Assembly: GCF_900107375.1 (NCBI RefSeq)
Contig: NZ_FNPT01000007.1
Location: 62,001 to 126,000, forward strand
Source of the DNA: Lysobacter sp. yr284
Lineage (GTDB): Bacteria; Pseudomonadota; Gammaproteobacteria; Xanthomonadales; Xanthomonadaceae
Direction: 5' to 3'
DNA: 64,000 nucleotides
Part shown: positions 44,899-57,357 of the stretch, piece after piece
Layout of the letters: each line of letters begins with the position of its first letter
How positions within the stretch are numbered: position 1 is the first letter of the stretch
Program-made: the position numbers and the translations under genes
The notes under the pieces: generated by a model
Database searches by the model: none
What the model saw: the letters and a program-made list of their open reading frames with translations, nothing else
Told to the model about the DNA's origin: nothing

Positions 44899-47316
44899 AT
44901 GAAGCCCCGTCCCTTCGCCGCCCCGCCCGTCCGCACCGCTTTCGTCCACGCCGGCCTGGCCTGCGCGATGGTCGTCGCGCTCACCGCGTGCGAACGCAAG
45001 GCCACCGCCGAACCCGCCGCAGCGGACGTCGCGGCGCCGGCCGCGCAACCCGCCGCGCAACCGCGCGCCGCCCATCCCAGCGCGATCCTGCCGCGGCCGA
45101 CCAGGTTCGTGCCGGGCCAGGGCGCGTTCGCGTTCGGCCCGCAGACCGCGATCCAGGTCGCCGCCGACCAGCCCGGCGCGCGCCGCGTCGGCGAGTTCCT
45201 GGCCCAGCGCGTGCTGGCCGTGCGCGGCTTCGCGCCGAAGCTGCGCGACCGCAGCGGCGATGCCAAGGGCGCGATCGCGCTGGCACTGGACCCGACCCTG
45301 CCGATCGGCGAGGAAGCCTATGTGCTCGACGTCGGCCAGGACGGCGCCAAGATCAGCGCGCGCAGCGAGGCCGGGCTGTTCTACGGCGCGGTCAGCCTGT
45401 GGCAGCTGGCCACCGCCGACGGCGCCCAGGGCGCGACCGCGATCGCCGCGCAGCGCATCGAGGACGCGCCGGCGTATCGCTGGCGCGGGCTGATGCTCGA
45501 CGTCGCGCGCCATTTCCGCAGCGTCGATGAAGTCAAGGCGGTGCTCGACCAGATGGCGCTGCTCAAGCTCAACACCTTCCACTGGCACCTCACCGACGAC
45601 CAGGGCTGGCGCATCGAGATCAAGAAGTACCCGCGCCTGGCCGAAGTCGGCGGCTGCCGCGTGCGCGCCGGCGCCAACGGCCGCGACGCCCAGGGCAAGA
45701 CCGTGCAGTACTGCGGCTACTACACCCAGGAACAGATCCGCGACGTGGTCGCCTACGCCGCCGCGCGCCACATCACCGTGGTGCCGGAAATCGAGATGCC
45801 CGGCCATGCGCAAGCGGCGATCGCCGCCTATCCCGCGTTCGGCGTCGGCGACGTGCTCAAGCAGCCGCCGCCGGTGTCGCCGGACTGGGGCGTGCACACC
45901 TACCTGTTCAATCCCGAAGACCAGACCTTCGTGTTCCTCACCGGCATCCTCGACGAGGTGGTCGGGCTGTTCCCGTCGAAGTACATCCACATCGGCGGCG
46001 ACGAGGCCGCCAAGGACCAGTGGAAGGCCTCGCCGACGGTCCAGGCCAAGATCAGGTCGCTGGGCCTGAAGGACGAAGCGGCGCTGCAGAGTTGGTTCGT
46101 CGGCCGCATCGGCGAGCACCTGCAGACGCGCGGACGGGTGCTGGTCGGCTGGGACGAGATCCTGGAAGGCGGCAAGCTGCCGGCCAGCGCCACGGTGATG
46201 TCCTGGCGCGGCGACGCGGGCGCGCTGGAGGCGACCCGCCAGGGCCACGACGTGATCCTCGCGCCCGACCGCAAGCTCTACCTGGACTACGCCCAGAGCG
46301 AGCGCGACGACGAGCCCAGCGGGCGTTTCCCGGTCGCCACCCTGCGCGCGTTCTACGAATTCCCGATGACCCCGCCCGGCATGGACGCGCAGCAGGCCGC
46401 GCACGTGATCGGCGCGCAAGGCAACCTGTGGGTCGAACACAAGCGCACCTTCGAACAGGTGCAGCTGGCGCTGCATCCGCGCCTGGACGCGCTGGCCGAG
46501 GTGGTGTGGTCGCCGGCGCAGGGCCGCGACTGGAACGACTTCCAGCGCCGCCTGGTGCCGCAGCTGGAACGCTACAAGACGCTCAAGGTCGGCTTCAGCG
46601 ACGCGGCCTATGCGGTGGACTTCAAGGCCGAGCCCGCCGCCGCCGGCGCGCAGGTGACGCTGTCCAACCAGGCCGGCTTCGGCGAGATCCGCTACCGCAC
46701 CGACGGCGGCGAGCCGGACGCGTCCTCGCCGGTGTACGCGCAGCCGCTGCAGGCCGCGCTGCCGCTGGACCTGGTCGCCACCGCGTTCTTCGACGGCCAT
46801 GCGCTGTCGTCGCCGCGCCGGCTGCGCGCGCAGTCGGCGGCCGACCTCAGCGAACGCAGCAGCGCCGGGCTCAAGGCCTGCCGCGAAGGCTACAACCTGC
46901 GCCTGGAAGACGATGCGGCGCGCGACGGCCGCAGCGAGGGCGCGCGCGCGGCGCTGACGGTGAACCTGATCGACCCGTGCTGGATCTACCCCGGCGCCAA
47001 GCTCGACGGCGTCGCCACGCTGCGCGCCACGGTCGGGCAGGTGCCGTACAACTTCCAGCTGTGGCACGACACCGACCAGATCGTGACCCGCAAGGCGCAA
47101 CCCGATGCGGCGCTGGAAGTGCGCCTGGACGACTGCAAGAGCGCGCCGATCGCGCGCCTGCCGCTGCAGCCGGCCCTGGCCAGCGACGGCCTGACCGTGC
47201 TGGAAGCGCCGCTGCCGAAGCTGTCGGGCAGCCACGACCTGTGCTTCGTGTTCGCCAGCGGCAAGCACGATCCGCTGTGGGCGCTGGATCGGGTGAGCCT
47301 GCGTCCGGCGCCGTGA
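44899..47316 (+). CDS. GH20 beta-N-acetylhexosaminidase lipoprotein
   Basis: Beta-hexosaminidase (chitobiase type), 805 residues, releasing GlcNAc from chito-oligosaccharides. Signal peptide with lipobox VVALTACER places it as a lipoprotein in the envelope. An N-terminal GH20b domain (about 60-190) precedes the TIM barrel with YRWRGLMLDVARHF, NTFHWHLTDDQGWR and the catalytic pair D368-E369 in HIGGDEAAKDQW. After residue 560 follow a chitobiase-C-like sandwich (IRYRTDGGEPDASSPVY) and a CBM6-like domain ending SHDLCFVFASGKHDPLWALD. Last gene of the GlcNAc block, but separated by a terminator, so it has its own promoter. Confidence 0.95.
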   Translation: MKPRPFAAPPVRTAFVHAGLACAMVVALTACERKATAEPAAADVAAPAAQPAAQPRAAHPSAILPRPTRFVPGQGAFAFGPQTAIQVAADQPGARRVGEFLAQRVLAVRGFAPKLRDRSGDAKGAIALALDPTLPIGEEAYVLDVGQDGAKISARSEAGLFYGAVSLWQLATADGAQGATAIAAQRIEDAPAYRWRGLMLDVARHFRSVDEVKAVLDQMALLKLNTFHWHLTDDQGWRIEIKKYPRLAEVGGCRVRAGANGRDAQGKTVQYCGYYTQEQIRDVVAYAAARHITVVPEIEMPGHAQAAIAAYPAFGVGDVLKQPPPVSPDWGVHTYLFNPEDQTFVFLTGILDEVVGLFPSKYIHIGGDEAAKDQWKASPTVQAKIRSLGLKDEAALQSWFVGRIGEHLQTRGRVLVGWDEILEGGKLPASATVMSWRGDAGALEATRQGHDVILAPDRKLYLDYAQSERDDEPSGRFPVATLRAFYEFPMTPPGMDAQQAAHVIGAQGNLWVEHKRTFEQVQLALHPRLDALAEVVWSPAQGRDWNDFQRRLVPQLERYKTLKVGFSDAAYAVDFKAEPAAAGAQVTLSNQAGFGEIRYRTDGGEPDASSPVYAQPLQAALPLDLVATAFFDGHALSSPRRLRAQSAADLSERSSAGLKACREGYNLRLEDDAARDGRSEGARAALTVNLIDPCWIYPGAKLDGVATLRATVGQVPYNFQLWHDTDQIVTRKAQPDAALEVRLDDCKSAPIARLPLQPALASDGLTVLEAPLPKLSGSHDLCFVFASGKHDPLWALDRVSLRPAP

Positions 47317-47544
47317 TCGCGCGCCGCGGCGGCGATGCGTAGCGGCATTCGGGGGACGTCCGTACGCGGGCGTCTCCTGTGCCGGCGTATGTGTCATGGG
47401 CGTGTCGCGCGTGGCAATAACCCATTTCAGACGCATGCCGCCATGCGCTTCGCCCCATTCGGGAAACAAAAATATGTGCCGATGTTCATGGAAACGTGCA
47501 TTGAGCGGTTAGCATGTAGCCGCCCAAAGGGGGGATTCACGTTC

Positions 47545-48183
47545 ATGTTCATCCGCAATCTGTTGCTGGCCTCGGCACTCGCCGCGGCCCTGGCCTCCGG
47601 CGCGGCCGGCGCGCAAAGCCTGTCCAAGCCCAACGAGTTCTATTTCGACGCCGACGCGCAGACCGCGCGGCCGGTGATCGCGGTGCGCGAAACCGGCGAG
47701 GCGGCGATGGACCGGCTGGCCAAGATCCTCGAACGCAAGCCGCACGCGCCGGCCGAGGCCGCGCAACTGGCGCACCTGGCGATGGAGGCCGGGCGCACCG
47801 AACTGGGCCGCCAGCTCTACGGCCGCGCCCTGCACGAGATCGACAGCGGCAGCGCGCAATGGCGCGCGATCCACTGGAACTACGCCTGGGACCTGTACCA
47901 CGCCGGCGCCGCCGAAGACGCGTTCAAGGTCTTCGTGACCCTGCACAACGCGCGCGGCGTCAGCGCCAGCTGGATGCCGCCGACCTATGCGGTCGTGCTG
48001 TGGTCGCTGGGCCGCAAGGACGAAGCGCTGCAGTGGTACGCCGCGGCGGTGCGCACCGAGCCGGGCCAGTGGCGCGATACCTCGCGTTACGCCGAGCTGC
48101 TGCCGAACTGGCGCGAGTCCGATCGCGCGACCCTGGCCGAAGTGCACAAGGCCTGGGCGGCCAATCCGCCGGCCTGGCCCTGA
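47545..48183 (+). CDS. Exported TPR-like protein
   Basis: A 212-residue protein with a clear signal peptide, MFIRNLLLASALAAALASGAAGAQ, supporting the ATG at 47545 (AAAGGGGGGA lies upstream) over longer frames. The mature part is helical with TPR-like pairs (AEAAQLAHLAMEAGRTELGRQLYGRALHEID; WSLGRKDEALQWYAAAVRTEPG). Trp-rich motif IHWNYAWDLYHAG. Periplasmic. No partner identified; the function is unknown. Confidence 0.8.
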   Translation: MFIRNLLLASALAAALASGAAGAQSLSKPNEFYFDADAQTARPVIAVRETGEAAMDRLAKILERKPHAPAEAAQLAHLAMEAGRTELGRQLYGRALHEIDSGSAQWRAIHWNYAWDLYHAGAAEDAFKVFVTLHNARGVSASWMPPTYAVVLWSLGRKDEALQWYAAAVRTEPGQWRDTSRYAELLPNWRESDRATLAEVHKAWAANPPAWP

Positions 48184-48457
48184 GCGCGCGCTAAGCGCGC
48201 GGCTCCCCGGCGCCGTGCGCGGCGCCGGGCACGCCCGCGCCGGCGGCGCGCATCGCGGCGTTCGTCGGATCCGCGGGCCGCGTCCGTCCGGCCCGTCCGC
48301 ACCCGCATCACAACGCGCGCGCGAACCGTATCGCAACCGCTGCGACCGTTCGTCGCCACGCTTCGCGTTCCTTCCCGTACACGGCTACAGTTCGGCCGTT
48401 CGCGGCCGCGCCCGCTGCCGGGTCCGGTCTGTCGCTGCGCCCGCAGCCGAGGATCGG

Positions 48458-49669
48458 ATGTCGAAGTCGGCACTCAGCGTCCTGGTGGTCGAAGATCACG
48501 GCTTCCAGCGCCGCATGGCCCTGCGCCTGCTGGGCGAACTCGGCATCGCCCCCGCCCTGGAAGCCGCCGACGGCGCCAGCGCGCTGCGCGCCCTGCGCGA
48601 ATACGCGCAGCGGCCCGGCGCCGGCCAGGTCGACCTGGTCCTGGTCGACCTCGACATGCCCGGCATGGACGGCATCGAATTCATCGACCACCTCGCCCAC
48701 GAGCGCCTGGCGCGCGCGGTGCTGGTGGTCAGCGCGCTCGATCCGGCCCTGCTGCACAGCGTGCAGACCATGGCCCGGGTCAGCGGCCTGCGCGTGCTGG
48801 AGGCGGTGGCCAAGCCGCTGACCAAAGCCAAACTGGAAAATGCCCTGACCGCCCTGCGCCAACCCAAGGCCGACGAAGAACCCCCCGCCCCCCTCGAAAT
48901 CACCGAAGCGCAAGCCCGCGCCGCGCTCGAATCGGGCCAGATCGAGCCCTGGTTCCAACTGCAGGTGGAACTGAACAACGGCCGCGCCGTCGGCGTGGAA
49001 GCGCTGGCGCGCTGGCGCCGCGGCGACGGCCGGGTGATCCTGCCGCAGCATTTCGTGCCGCTGCTGGAAGCCCAGGACCTGCTCGACGAACTCACCCAAC
49101 GCATGCTCGCCCAGGCCTGCCGCTACAAACGCGGCTGGGACCGCGAGGGCCTGCGCCTGAGGCTGTCGGTCAACGTCTCCGCGTCCGCGCTCGACGACGC
49201 CGGCGCCGCCGACCGCTACCAGCGCATCGTGCGCGAGGCCGGCGTGGCCGCGGGCGAGGTCGTGCTGGAGCTGACCGAAAGCTCGCTGATGGCCGACGCC
49301 GCGCGCGGCCTGGCGGTGCTGGCGCGGCTGCGGCTGAAGGGCTTCGGCCTGTCGATCGACGACTTCGGCACCGGCTGGTCGTCGCTGTCGCAGCTCTCGC
49401 AGGTGCCGTTCACCGAGCTGAAGATCGACCAGGAGTTCGTCGCCGGCGCCAGCCACCAGCCGCGCAAGCGCGCGGTGGTCGAGGCCAGCCTGGACCTGGC
49501 GCGCAAGCTCGGCCTGGGCGTGGTGGCCGAGGGCGTGGAGACGGTCGAGGACTGGCAGATGCTGGCCGAACTGGGCTGCGCGACCGCGCAGGGCCGGCTG
49601 ATCGGCGAGGCCGTGCCCGGCGCCGAACTGCGCGCCGCGCTCGGCCGCTGGCGCCGGCCCGAGCACTGA
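48458..49669 (+). CDS. REC-EAL response regulator, c-di-GMP phosphodiesterase
   Basis: Response regulator with phosphodiesterase output, 403 residues. The receiver (about 5-125) has VVEDHG, phosphoacceptor D64 in [11 protein letters not shown] and a conserved Lys (AKPLTK). The EAL domain (about 145-400) keeps the catalytic set: [51 protein letters not shown] and QGRLIG, so it is expected to hydrolyse c-di-GMP. This PvrR/RocR-like architecture is usually activated by a hybrid kinase; one begins 5 bases downstream. Confidence 0.94.
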   Translation: MSKSALSVLVVEDHGFQRRMALRLLGELGIAPALEAADGASALRALREYAQRPGAGQVDLVLVDLDMPGMDGIEFIDHLAHERLARAVLVVSALDPALLHSVQTMARVSGLRVLEAVAKPLTKAKLENALTALRQPKADEEPPAPLEITEAQARAALESGQIEPWFQLQVELNNGRAVGVEALARWRRGDGRVILPQHFVPLLEAQDLLDELTQRMLAQACRYKRGWDREGLRLRLSVNVSASALDDAGAADRYQRIVREAGVAAGEVVLELTESSLMADAARGLAVLARLRLKGFGLSIDDFGTGWSSLSQLSQVPFTELKIDQEFVAGASHQPRKRAVVEASLDLARKLGLGVVAEGVETVEDWQMLAELGCATAQGRLIGEAVPGAELRAALGRWRRPEH

Positions 49670-49674
49670 GCCGC

Positions 49675-52542
49675 ATGTTCGCCTGGCTCGACCGCATCAG
49701 CATCCGCCGCCAGCTGTGGGGTTTGTTCGCGCTGTTCCTCGCCGCCGGCTCCAGCGTGCTGCTGCTCGACGAGTACGAACAGCACCGCGCCCGCGCCGCG
49801 CTGCAGACCCTGCAGGACGACTCGCTGAGCGGGCTGCGCCTGATCAAGACCATCTCCGACGCCTACGGCCTGGACGTGGTCGACACCACCTTCCGGGTGC
49901 GCAACGACCTGGTCGGCTGGGACGAGGGCGTGGGCCGGGTCGACCGCGCCCGCGCCCGCATCGACGGCGCCTGGCGCAAGCTCGACGCGCTGCCGCATTC
50001 GCCGCAGGAACAGCAGCAGCTCGCCGCCGCCGCGCAGGCGCGGCGCACCGCCGACGCCGCCGCGCAGGAACTGCGCGCGATCCTGCTGCGGCGCGACCTG
50101 CCGGCGCTGGGCCGCTTCGCCGACACCCGCCTGTACCCGGCGATCGACCCGCTGACCCAGCGCATGCAGAAGCTCTCCGACCTGGAGCTGATCCAGGCCG
50201 ACGCGGTGGTGCGCGCCGACATCGCCCGCAGCGAACGCGTCAGCGCGCTGCGCGTGGCGGTGTCGCTGCTGGCGCTGGCGCTGGCGGCGCTGGTCGGCCG
50301 GCGCGTGCTGCGCAACGCCTCGCGCGGCATCGACCAGCTCACCTGGCTGGCGCGGCGCATGCGCGAGCACGACTACACCGCCGATCCGGGCGAGCTGCCG
50401 CCGGGCGAGCTCGGCGCGGTGATGCAGACCTTCCTGGACATGCGCCGCGACGTGCTCGGCTTCGAGACCGAGCTGACCGGCCAGCTGATCCGCAACGAGC
50501 GCACCCGCGCCGAACTGGAACGGCGCGAACGCTTCCAGGCCTCGCTGCTGGATTCGGCCCAGACCGCGATCATGGCGGTCGACGCGCAGGGCCGCTTCAC
50601 CCTGGTCAACCCGTTCGCCGAACGCCTGCTCGGCCTGCGCGAGGCCGACGCGGTCGGGCGCATGCCGCTGCATTCGGTGTTCGAACGCCGCGCGCTGCAG
50701 GCGCTGGCCGGCGAACTGGGCGCGCGCCTGGGCCGGCCGGTGGCGGCCGACTGGACCGCGCTGCGCGAACTCGCGCGCGACCGCGCCGCGCCGCGCGAGA
50801 CCCGCCTGCGCCACCGCGACGGCACCTGGGTGCCGGCGCTGGTCGCGGTCTCGGCCACCGGCGGCGGCGACGACGAACCGCCGGGCCTGCTGGTGGTCGC
50901 CGCCGACCTCAGCGCGCTCAAGCGGCTGGAACGCGAGCTGCGCGCCAGCGAGGCGCGCGCGCACGACGCCAGCCGGGCCAAGTCCTCGTTCCTGGCGGCG
51001 ATGAGCCACGAGATCCGCACGCCGATGATCGGCGTCACCGGGATGGTCGAAGTGCTCGCGCATTCGCGCCTGGACCCGGGCCAGCGCCAGGCGCTGGAGG
51101 TGATCCAGCAGTCCTCGCACGCGCTGCTGCAGATCATCGGCGACATCCTCGACCTGTCGAAGATCGAGGCCGGCCGGCTGGAGCTGGCGCCGGCGCCGCT
51201 GGACCTGGCCGCGCTGGTGCGCGCCACCGCGGCCGGGTTCCTCGCCGCGGCGCGCGCGCGCGGGGTGGCGCTGGACTGCGAGATCGATCCGCGGGTGGCC
51301 GCGGCCTACCGCGGCGATGCGCTGCGGCTGCGGCAGATCCTCGGCAACTTCCTGTCCAACGCGGTCAAGTTCACCGAGCGCGGCCGGATCGAGGCGGCGC
51401 TGGAATTCGAAGCCGCGCTGGCGCCGGCCGCCGGCGAGGACGCGCCGCGCGACCGCCTGTGCCTGCGCGTGAGCGACACCGGCATCGGCATCGACCCGCA
51501 GCAACAGCAGCAATTGTTCCAGCCGTTCCAGCAAGCCGACGCCGACACCGCGCACCGCTACGGCGGCACCGGCCTGGGCCTGGCGATCTGCCGGCGCCTG
51601 GCCGAGCTGATGGGCGGACGGATCGAACTGGACAGCGAGCCGGGCGTGGGCACGACCTTGCGCCTGCGCCTGGAACTGGCGCGCGCCGAGGCCGTCGAGC
51701 TGGCCGTGGACGCCGACCCGGCGCTGCCCGCGCGCGCGCCGCCGGACCGCGAACGCGCCGCGCGCGAAGGCCGGCTGACGCTGCTGGTCGACGACCATCC
51801 GACCAACCGCCTGGTGCTGGCGCAGCAACTGGCCCTGGCCGGCTACGCCTGCGAGACCGCGGCCGGCGGCGAGGAAGCGCTGCAGCGCTGGCGCAGCGGC
51901 CGCTACGCCCTGGTCCTGACCGACCTGCGCATGCCCGGCCTGGACGGCTACGCGCTGGCGCGGGCGATCCGCGCCGAGCAGGCGCGCGCCGGCATCGGCG
52001 CCGGCGACCCGCGGCGCACGCCGATCCTGGCGCTGACCGCTTCGGCGTTGAAGGACGAAGCCGATGCCTGCATCGAGGCCGGCATGGACGATTGCCTGGT
52101 CAAGCCACTGGCCGCGGCGAAACTGGCGGCGGCGCTGCAGCGCTGGATTCCGCCGGAACCCGCCGACGCGACACCGGCACGGGCCGTATCGGCGCTGGCG
52201 CCGGGGCGCGACCTCGGCCGCCTGCTCGACCTGAACGCGCTGCACGGCCTGATCGCCGACAGCGGCGGCGGCGATGCCGCCGCCGTGCTGGCCGAGTTCC
52301 TCGACGCCGCCGACGAAGACCTCGCCGGCCTGCGTCGCGCGCACGCGGCCGCCGACGCCGGCGCGCTGCGCCGCCACGCACATCGGCTCAGGGGCGCGGC
52401 GCAACTGGTCGGTGCGCAGGAACTGGCCGAAGCGGCGCAGGCGCTGGAGCAGGCCGCGCGCGCGCAGGACCGGCTACTGTGGGCGGCGCTGCTGGGCGAT
52501 GCGGAGTCGGCGCTGCAGCGCCTGCGGCGGCTGAGCGACTAA
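49675..52542 (+). CDS. Hybrid sensor histidine kinase with REC and HPt domains
   Basis: Inner-membrane phosphorelay kinase, 955 residues. Helix [19 protein letters not shown] and a second near residue 185-205 ([15 protein letters not shown]) bracket a helical periplasmic sensor. A HAMP-like linker and a PAS domain (about 285-410) follow. The kinase core has H445 in [30 protein letters not shown] and GGTGLGLAI. The receiver has D750 in [13 protein letters not shown], and the C-terminal HPt has H903 in HAHRLRGAA. This BvgS/RocS1-like layout fits transfer to the REC-EAL protein encoded just upstream. The signal sensed is unknown. Confidence 0.95.
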   Translation: MFAWLDRISIRRQLWGLFALFLAAGSSVLLLDEYEQHRARAALQTLQDDSLSGLRLIKTISDAYGLDVVDTTFRVRNDLVGWDEGVGRVDRARARIDGAWRKLDALPHSPQEQQQLAAAAQARRTADAAAQELRAILLRRDLPALGRFADTRLYPAIDPLTQRMQKLSDLELIQADAVVRADIARSERVSALRVAVSLLALALAALVGRRVLRNASRGIDQLTWLARRMREHDYTADPGELPPGELGAVMQTFLDMRRDVLGFETELTGQLIRNERTRAELERRERFQASLLDSAQTAIMAVDAQGRFTLVNPFAERLLGLREADAVGRMPLHSVFERRALQALAGELGARLGRPVAADWTALRELARDRAAPRETRLRHRDGTWVPALVAVSATGGGDDEPPGLLVVAADLSALKRLERELRASEARAHDASRAKSSFLAAMSHEIRTPMIGVTGMVEVLAHSRLDPGQRQALEVIQQSSHALLQIIGDILDLSKIEAGRLELAPAPLDLAALVRATAAGFLAAARARGVALDCEIDPRVAAAYRGDALRLRQILGNFLSNAVKFTERGRIEAALEFEAALAPAAGEDAPRDRLCLRVSDTGIGIDPQQQQQLFQPFQQADADTAHRYGGTGLGLAICRRLAELMGGRIELDSEPGVGTTLRLRLELARAEAVELAVDADPALPARAPPDRERAAREGRLTLLVDDHPTNRLVLAQQLALAGYACETAAGGEEALQRWRSGRYALVLTDLRMPGLDGYALARAIRAEQARAGIGAGDPRRTPILALTASALKDEADACIEAGMDDCLVKPLAAAKLAAALQRWIPPEPADATPARAVSALAPGRDLGRLLDLNALHGLIADSGGGDAAAVLAEFLDAADEDLAGLRRAHAAADAGALRRHAHRLRGAAQLVGAQELAEAAQALEQAARAQDRLLWAALLGDAESALQRLRRLSD

Positions 52543-52609
52543 AGCCTTGCTGCGCGTGCGGCGGCGCGACAGTTTATGTATTCCGTCGTCCGCCAGAATC
52601 CACTGCCCC

Positions 52610-53410
52610 TCACTTCGCCGCCGCGGTCTCCACCGCCACGCCGCGCTCGCGCAGCCACGCGGCCACCGCCTCGCGCTCGCCGCGGGTGCGGGCGTTGAGC
52701 AGGCGGTCCGGGCTCATGAACATGTAGCGCTGGAAAGTGACGCCCTGGGCGTTGCGCGCGTTCGGATCGGCGCCTGCGCGCAACAGGGTCAGCGCGTGGC
52801 CGAACTCGTTGATCTTGGCCGCCACGTGCAGCGGCGTGTTGCCCATGCGGTCGGCGCGGCCCGGGTCGGCGCCGGCGGCGAGCAGCGCGGCGACGTTGTC
52901 GGCGCGCTCGGCCATCAACGCCGAGGCCAGCGCGCCCGCGCCGGTGACGGTGTTGCTCAGGTTCGGATCGACCTTGGCGTCCAGCAGCGCGCGCAGGTAC
53001 TGCGGATCGTCGGCCATCGCCGCCAGTTGCAGCACGGTGGCGCCGTCGTCGGCGCCGCGCGCGGGATCGGCGCCGGCGGCGAGCAACGCGCGCAGGCCGG
53101 CGACGCTGCGCTGGTACAGCGCCCACTGCAGCACGGTGATGCCGCGCTCGCCGCGCGCGTCGGGATCGGCGCCGGCGGCGACCAGCGCGCGCACTTGCGC
53201 GGCGTCGCCGTTCGCCGCGGCGTCGGCCAGTTCGGCGCTGGCCGCGGCGGGGAAGACTTCGCGGGCTTGCATGGCGCGCACTCCGGGTTGGGCGGACGCG
53301 GCGGACAGGCACAGCCACAGGCCCAGCGCGGCCGCGGCCGCGCGCACCGCGGCGCGCGCGTGCGAACGCGCGCCTGGGGCATGGTTGCAGCCGTGGATGA
53401 GCGAGGCCAT
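52610..53410 (-). CDS. Exported ankyrin-repeat protein (paralogue 1)
   Basis: A 266-residue protein with a signal sequence (LGLWLCLSAASAQ) and at least five ankyrin repeats with the hallmark GADPDARG...LQWAL and GNTPLHVAAK. It shares long identical stretches with the neighbour at 53509, including DAAQVRALVAAGADPDARG and ADRMGNTPLH, so they are tandem duplicates. It is the last gene of a three-gene run beginning with a lipase-fold protein. Ankyrin proteins in such positions often bind and neutralise a co-encoded toxin; an immunity role in the periplasm is inferred. Confidence 0.88.
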   Translation of the reverse strand: MASLIHGCNHAPGARSHARAAVRAAAAALGLWLCLSAASAQPGVRAMQAREVFPAAASAELADAAANGDAAQVRALVAAGADPDARGERGITVLQWALYQRSVAGLRALLAAGADPARGADDGATVLQLAAMADDPQYLRALLDAKVDPNLSNTVTGAGALASALMAERADNVAALLAAGADPGRADRMGNTPLHVAAKINEFGHALTLLRAGADPNARNAQGVTFQRYMFMSPDRLLNARTRGEREAVAAWLRERGVAVETAAAK

Positions 53411-53508
53411 GCGCCGCCTCCGCGTCGATGCAGGAAAGATGCGCCGATGCTAACCCGCGCGAGCGCAAGCCCGCATCGCCGGCCCGCAGCGAGCCACCCG
53501 CGCCCGCC

Positions 53509-54246
53509 TCAGCGGCCGCCGTCCTCCACCGCCACGTCGTGCTGCTGCAGCCACGCCGTCACCTTGGCGCGCTCGGCGCGCGCCGGTTCGCTGAGCTTGT
53601 CGGCCGGCAGCTTGAACAGGAAGGTCTGGAAACTCGCGCCCTGGGCGTTGCGCGCGCGCGGGTCGGCGCCGGCGTCGAGCAGGGCCAGCACCTGCGCGGT
53701 GGCGTTGAGCTTGGCCGCCTGATGCAGCGGCGTGTTGCCCATGCGGTCGGCGCGGTTGGGATCGGCGCCGGCCTTGAGCAAGGCAGCGAACTGCGCCTGG
53801 TAGCGCGGGCTGGCGGCGTCCGACAGCGGCGTCTGCCCGGTCTCGGCATGGGCCACGTTCGGATCGGCGCGGTGCGCCAACAGGAATTGCAGGTACTGCG
53901 GATCGTTGGCGATCGCCGCGCCGTGCACCGCGGTGGCGCCGCCGAGCCCGGGACGGCACGGATCGGCGCCGCTGTCGAGCAGCGCCTCCAGGCCCTTCGG
54001 GCTTTGCTTGAGCATCGCGTACTGCAACAGGTTCACGTCGCGGTCGCCGCGCGCGTCGGGATCGGCGCCGGCGGCGACCAGCGCGCGCACCTGCGCGGCG
54101 TCGCCCTCGGCCACCGCCTGCGCCAGCTGCGCGCTGCGCGCATCGGGAAAGGCCTGTTTCGCATCGTCCATCGAATTCCCCCGGCAGGCCGCGGCCGCCA
54201 AGGCCAGCAACAGGCTCGACGCAACGATCGCGGCGGTACGCATCAT
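53509..54246 (-). CDS. Ankyrin-repeat lipoprotein (paralogue 2)
   Basis: A 245-residue lipoprotein: signal LLLALAAAACRGNS has the lipobox Cys. Ankyrin repeats run from about residue 38 to 230, with DAAQVRALVAAGADPDARG, GGATAVHGAAIANDPQYLQFLL and GNTPLHQAAKLNATAQ. Close relative of the following gene, differing mainly at the N-terminus (lipoprotein versus cleaved signal). It lies 50 bases downstream of the lipase-fold gene. Probable antitoxin or binding partner of that protein; not demonstrated. Confidence 0.9.
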   Translation of the reverse strand: MMRTAAIVASSLLLALAAAACRGNSMDDAKQAFPDARSAQLAQAVAEGDAAQVRALVAAGADPDARGDRDVNLLQYAMLKQSPKGLEALLDSGADPCRPGLGGATAVHGAAIANDPQYLQFLLAHRADPNVAHAETGQTPLSDAASPRYQAQFAALLKAGADPNRADRMGNTPLHQAAKLNATAQVLALLDAGADPRARNAQGASFQTFLFKLPADKLSEPARAERAKVTAWLQQHDVAVEDGGR

Positions 54247-54296
54247 GGCCCGATTGTGGTCAGCGCGCGCACGGCTGCCAAGCCGACCCGGTCACG

Positions 54297-55262
54297 TCAC
54301 TGCCACGGCGTCTGCTGCTGCAGCGCCTCGATCACCGGACCGATGGCGTGCAGCTCGCCCGGACGGACGGCCTTGGCGCCGATGTACTCGGCGGTGCGCT
54401 TGGCCATCTCGATCGGGTTCCAGGTGAAGTCCGGCGCCTTCGGCGGGTCCGGGTCCTTCAGGTTGATCTCGTGGCCGGGCGCGTCGGGGATGCCGTTGAG
54501 GATCGGCACGTCTTCCTGCGCCGCGGTCAGGATCTCGCCGCTGACGTTGTAGCGGCGGATCTGGCCGTCGGCGGCGTCGTTGCGGGCGGTGGACGGGTCC
54601 AGGCCGAGCCCGCGCAGGGTGTCGTCGTGCACGCCGGAGGCGTTGAAGGTCACCGCGGCGGTGTCGGTGGCCAGCGCCGCGGTCGCGGCCAGGCCGCCGC
54701 CGAGCGAATGGCCGGTGATCACCATGTTCTCGCCGAAGGCCTGCTGCGCGTCCTGGGCCAGCTGCACGGCCTGGTCGTACTGCTTGGAATCCCAGCCGAT
54801 GCCCTGGCGGGCGTTGGTGATCCAGTCCTGCACGTCGTTGGAGCCGGCGTAGGCGACCACGTACTTGCCGTTGCCGTCGGTGTAGATGCCGGCGCGGAAG
54901 CCGGTGTCGCTGTTCTCCAGCGACTTGGGATCGATCCCGGCCTGGGTCAGCTGGGCGTCGTCGAGCCGGGTCCAGTTGCCGACGGTCTTGGTGTCGGGGT
55001 TGTAGACCGCTTGCGAGATCTGCGCCATCTCCAGGTCGATGGCCTGCGAATCCTGGCCGCGCAGTTGCTGGTCGAATGAGGTCGGGTCCGGCGCGGCGTT
55101 GGCGGCCGGGCCCTTCAGCGCGGCCAGCTGCGGGTGGTAGCTGGGGTCCAGCGCGTAGGAGCCCTGCGGCACCGGCGGGGCCAGCGGCAGTTGCGGCGCC
55201 AGCGGCTCGAGCGGTTTTTGCCAGGTCGGCTGGAGCTGGGTCGGTTGCAGCTGGACGTTCAT
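54297..55262 (-). CDS. Class 3 lipase-fold protein, possible effector
   Basis: Alpha/beta-hydrolase of the class 3 lipase/DUF2974-like group, 321 residues, with the nucleophile elbow VITGHSLGGGLAATAA near residue 180 and a strand AYAGSNDVQDWITNA before it. No signal peptide. The N-terminal 50 residues are Pro/Gln/Leu-rich (QPTQLQPTWQKPLEPLAPQ), resembling a flexible secretion or docking region. GGGAGGGG lies before the ATG. It heads a run followed by two exported ankyrin proteins. Lipases without a signal peptide next to periplasmic binding proteins are a common layout for antibacterial effectors of type IV or VI secretion; which system would carry it is unknown, and no XVIPCD is visible. Confidence 0.82.
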   Translation of the reverse strand: MNVQLQPTQLQPTWQKPLEPLAPQLPLAPPVPQGSYALDPSYHPQLAALKGPAANAAPDPTSFDQQLRGQDSQAIDLEMAQISQAVYNPDTKTVGNWTRLDDAQLTQAGIDPKSLENSDTGFRAGIYTDGNGKYVVAYAGSNDVQDWITNARQGIGWDSKQYDQAVQLAQDAQQAFGENMVITGHSLGGGLAATAALATDTAAVTFNASGVHDDTLRGLGLDPSTARNDAADGQIRRYNVSGEILTAAQEDVPILNGIPDAPGHEINLKDPDPPKAPDFTWNPIEMAKRTAEYIGAKAVRPGELHAIGPVIEALQQQTPWQ

Positions 55263-55611
55263 CGCGAAACCCCTCCCATCGGATGGAAGCCAACCTACGT
55301 GGCCGTATGCGCGCGCCACAACTGGGGCAGACCCGAGGGCCGCGCATTCATGTTCGACCGCGGGCGCGGTTCGCCGCGCAGCTGCGATGCCTCGCCCGGT
55401 TTCGCGCCTTGCGGTCGCGCGCCGCCGGGTTTCGCATTCCCGATCCGGCCACATCCGGCGTCGCGCTATCCGAATCCGACGGCCCGAGCGCGCACTGTTC
55501 GATCCGCACCCTTCGATCCGCATCGTCCGATCCTGCGCCGCTCGACTTTTGGCCTACTCAGTTCGGCGCGGGCTTGCGCTATCGTCGAGCGCTGTCCTGG
55601 GGAGTACCGCC
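55263..55611. other. 349-base divergent gap, lipase / gamma-glutamyltransferase
   Basis: No supported gene. GC is lower around 55440-55580. No palindrome or clear promoter stands out. Confidence 0.5.
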
Positions 55612-57357
<1,746 letters not shown>

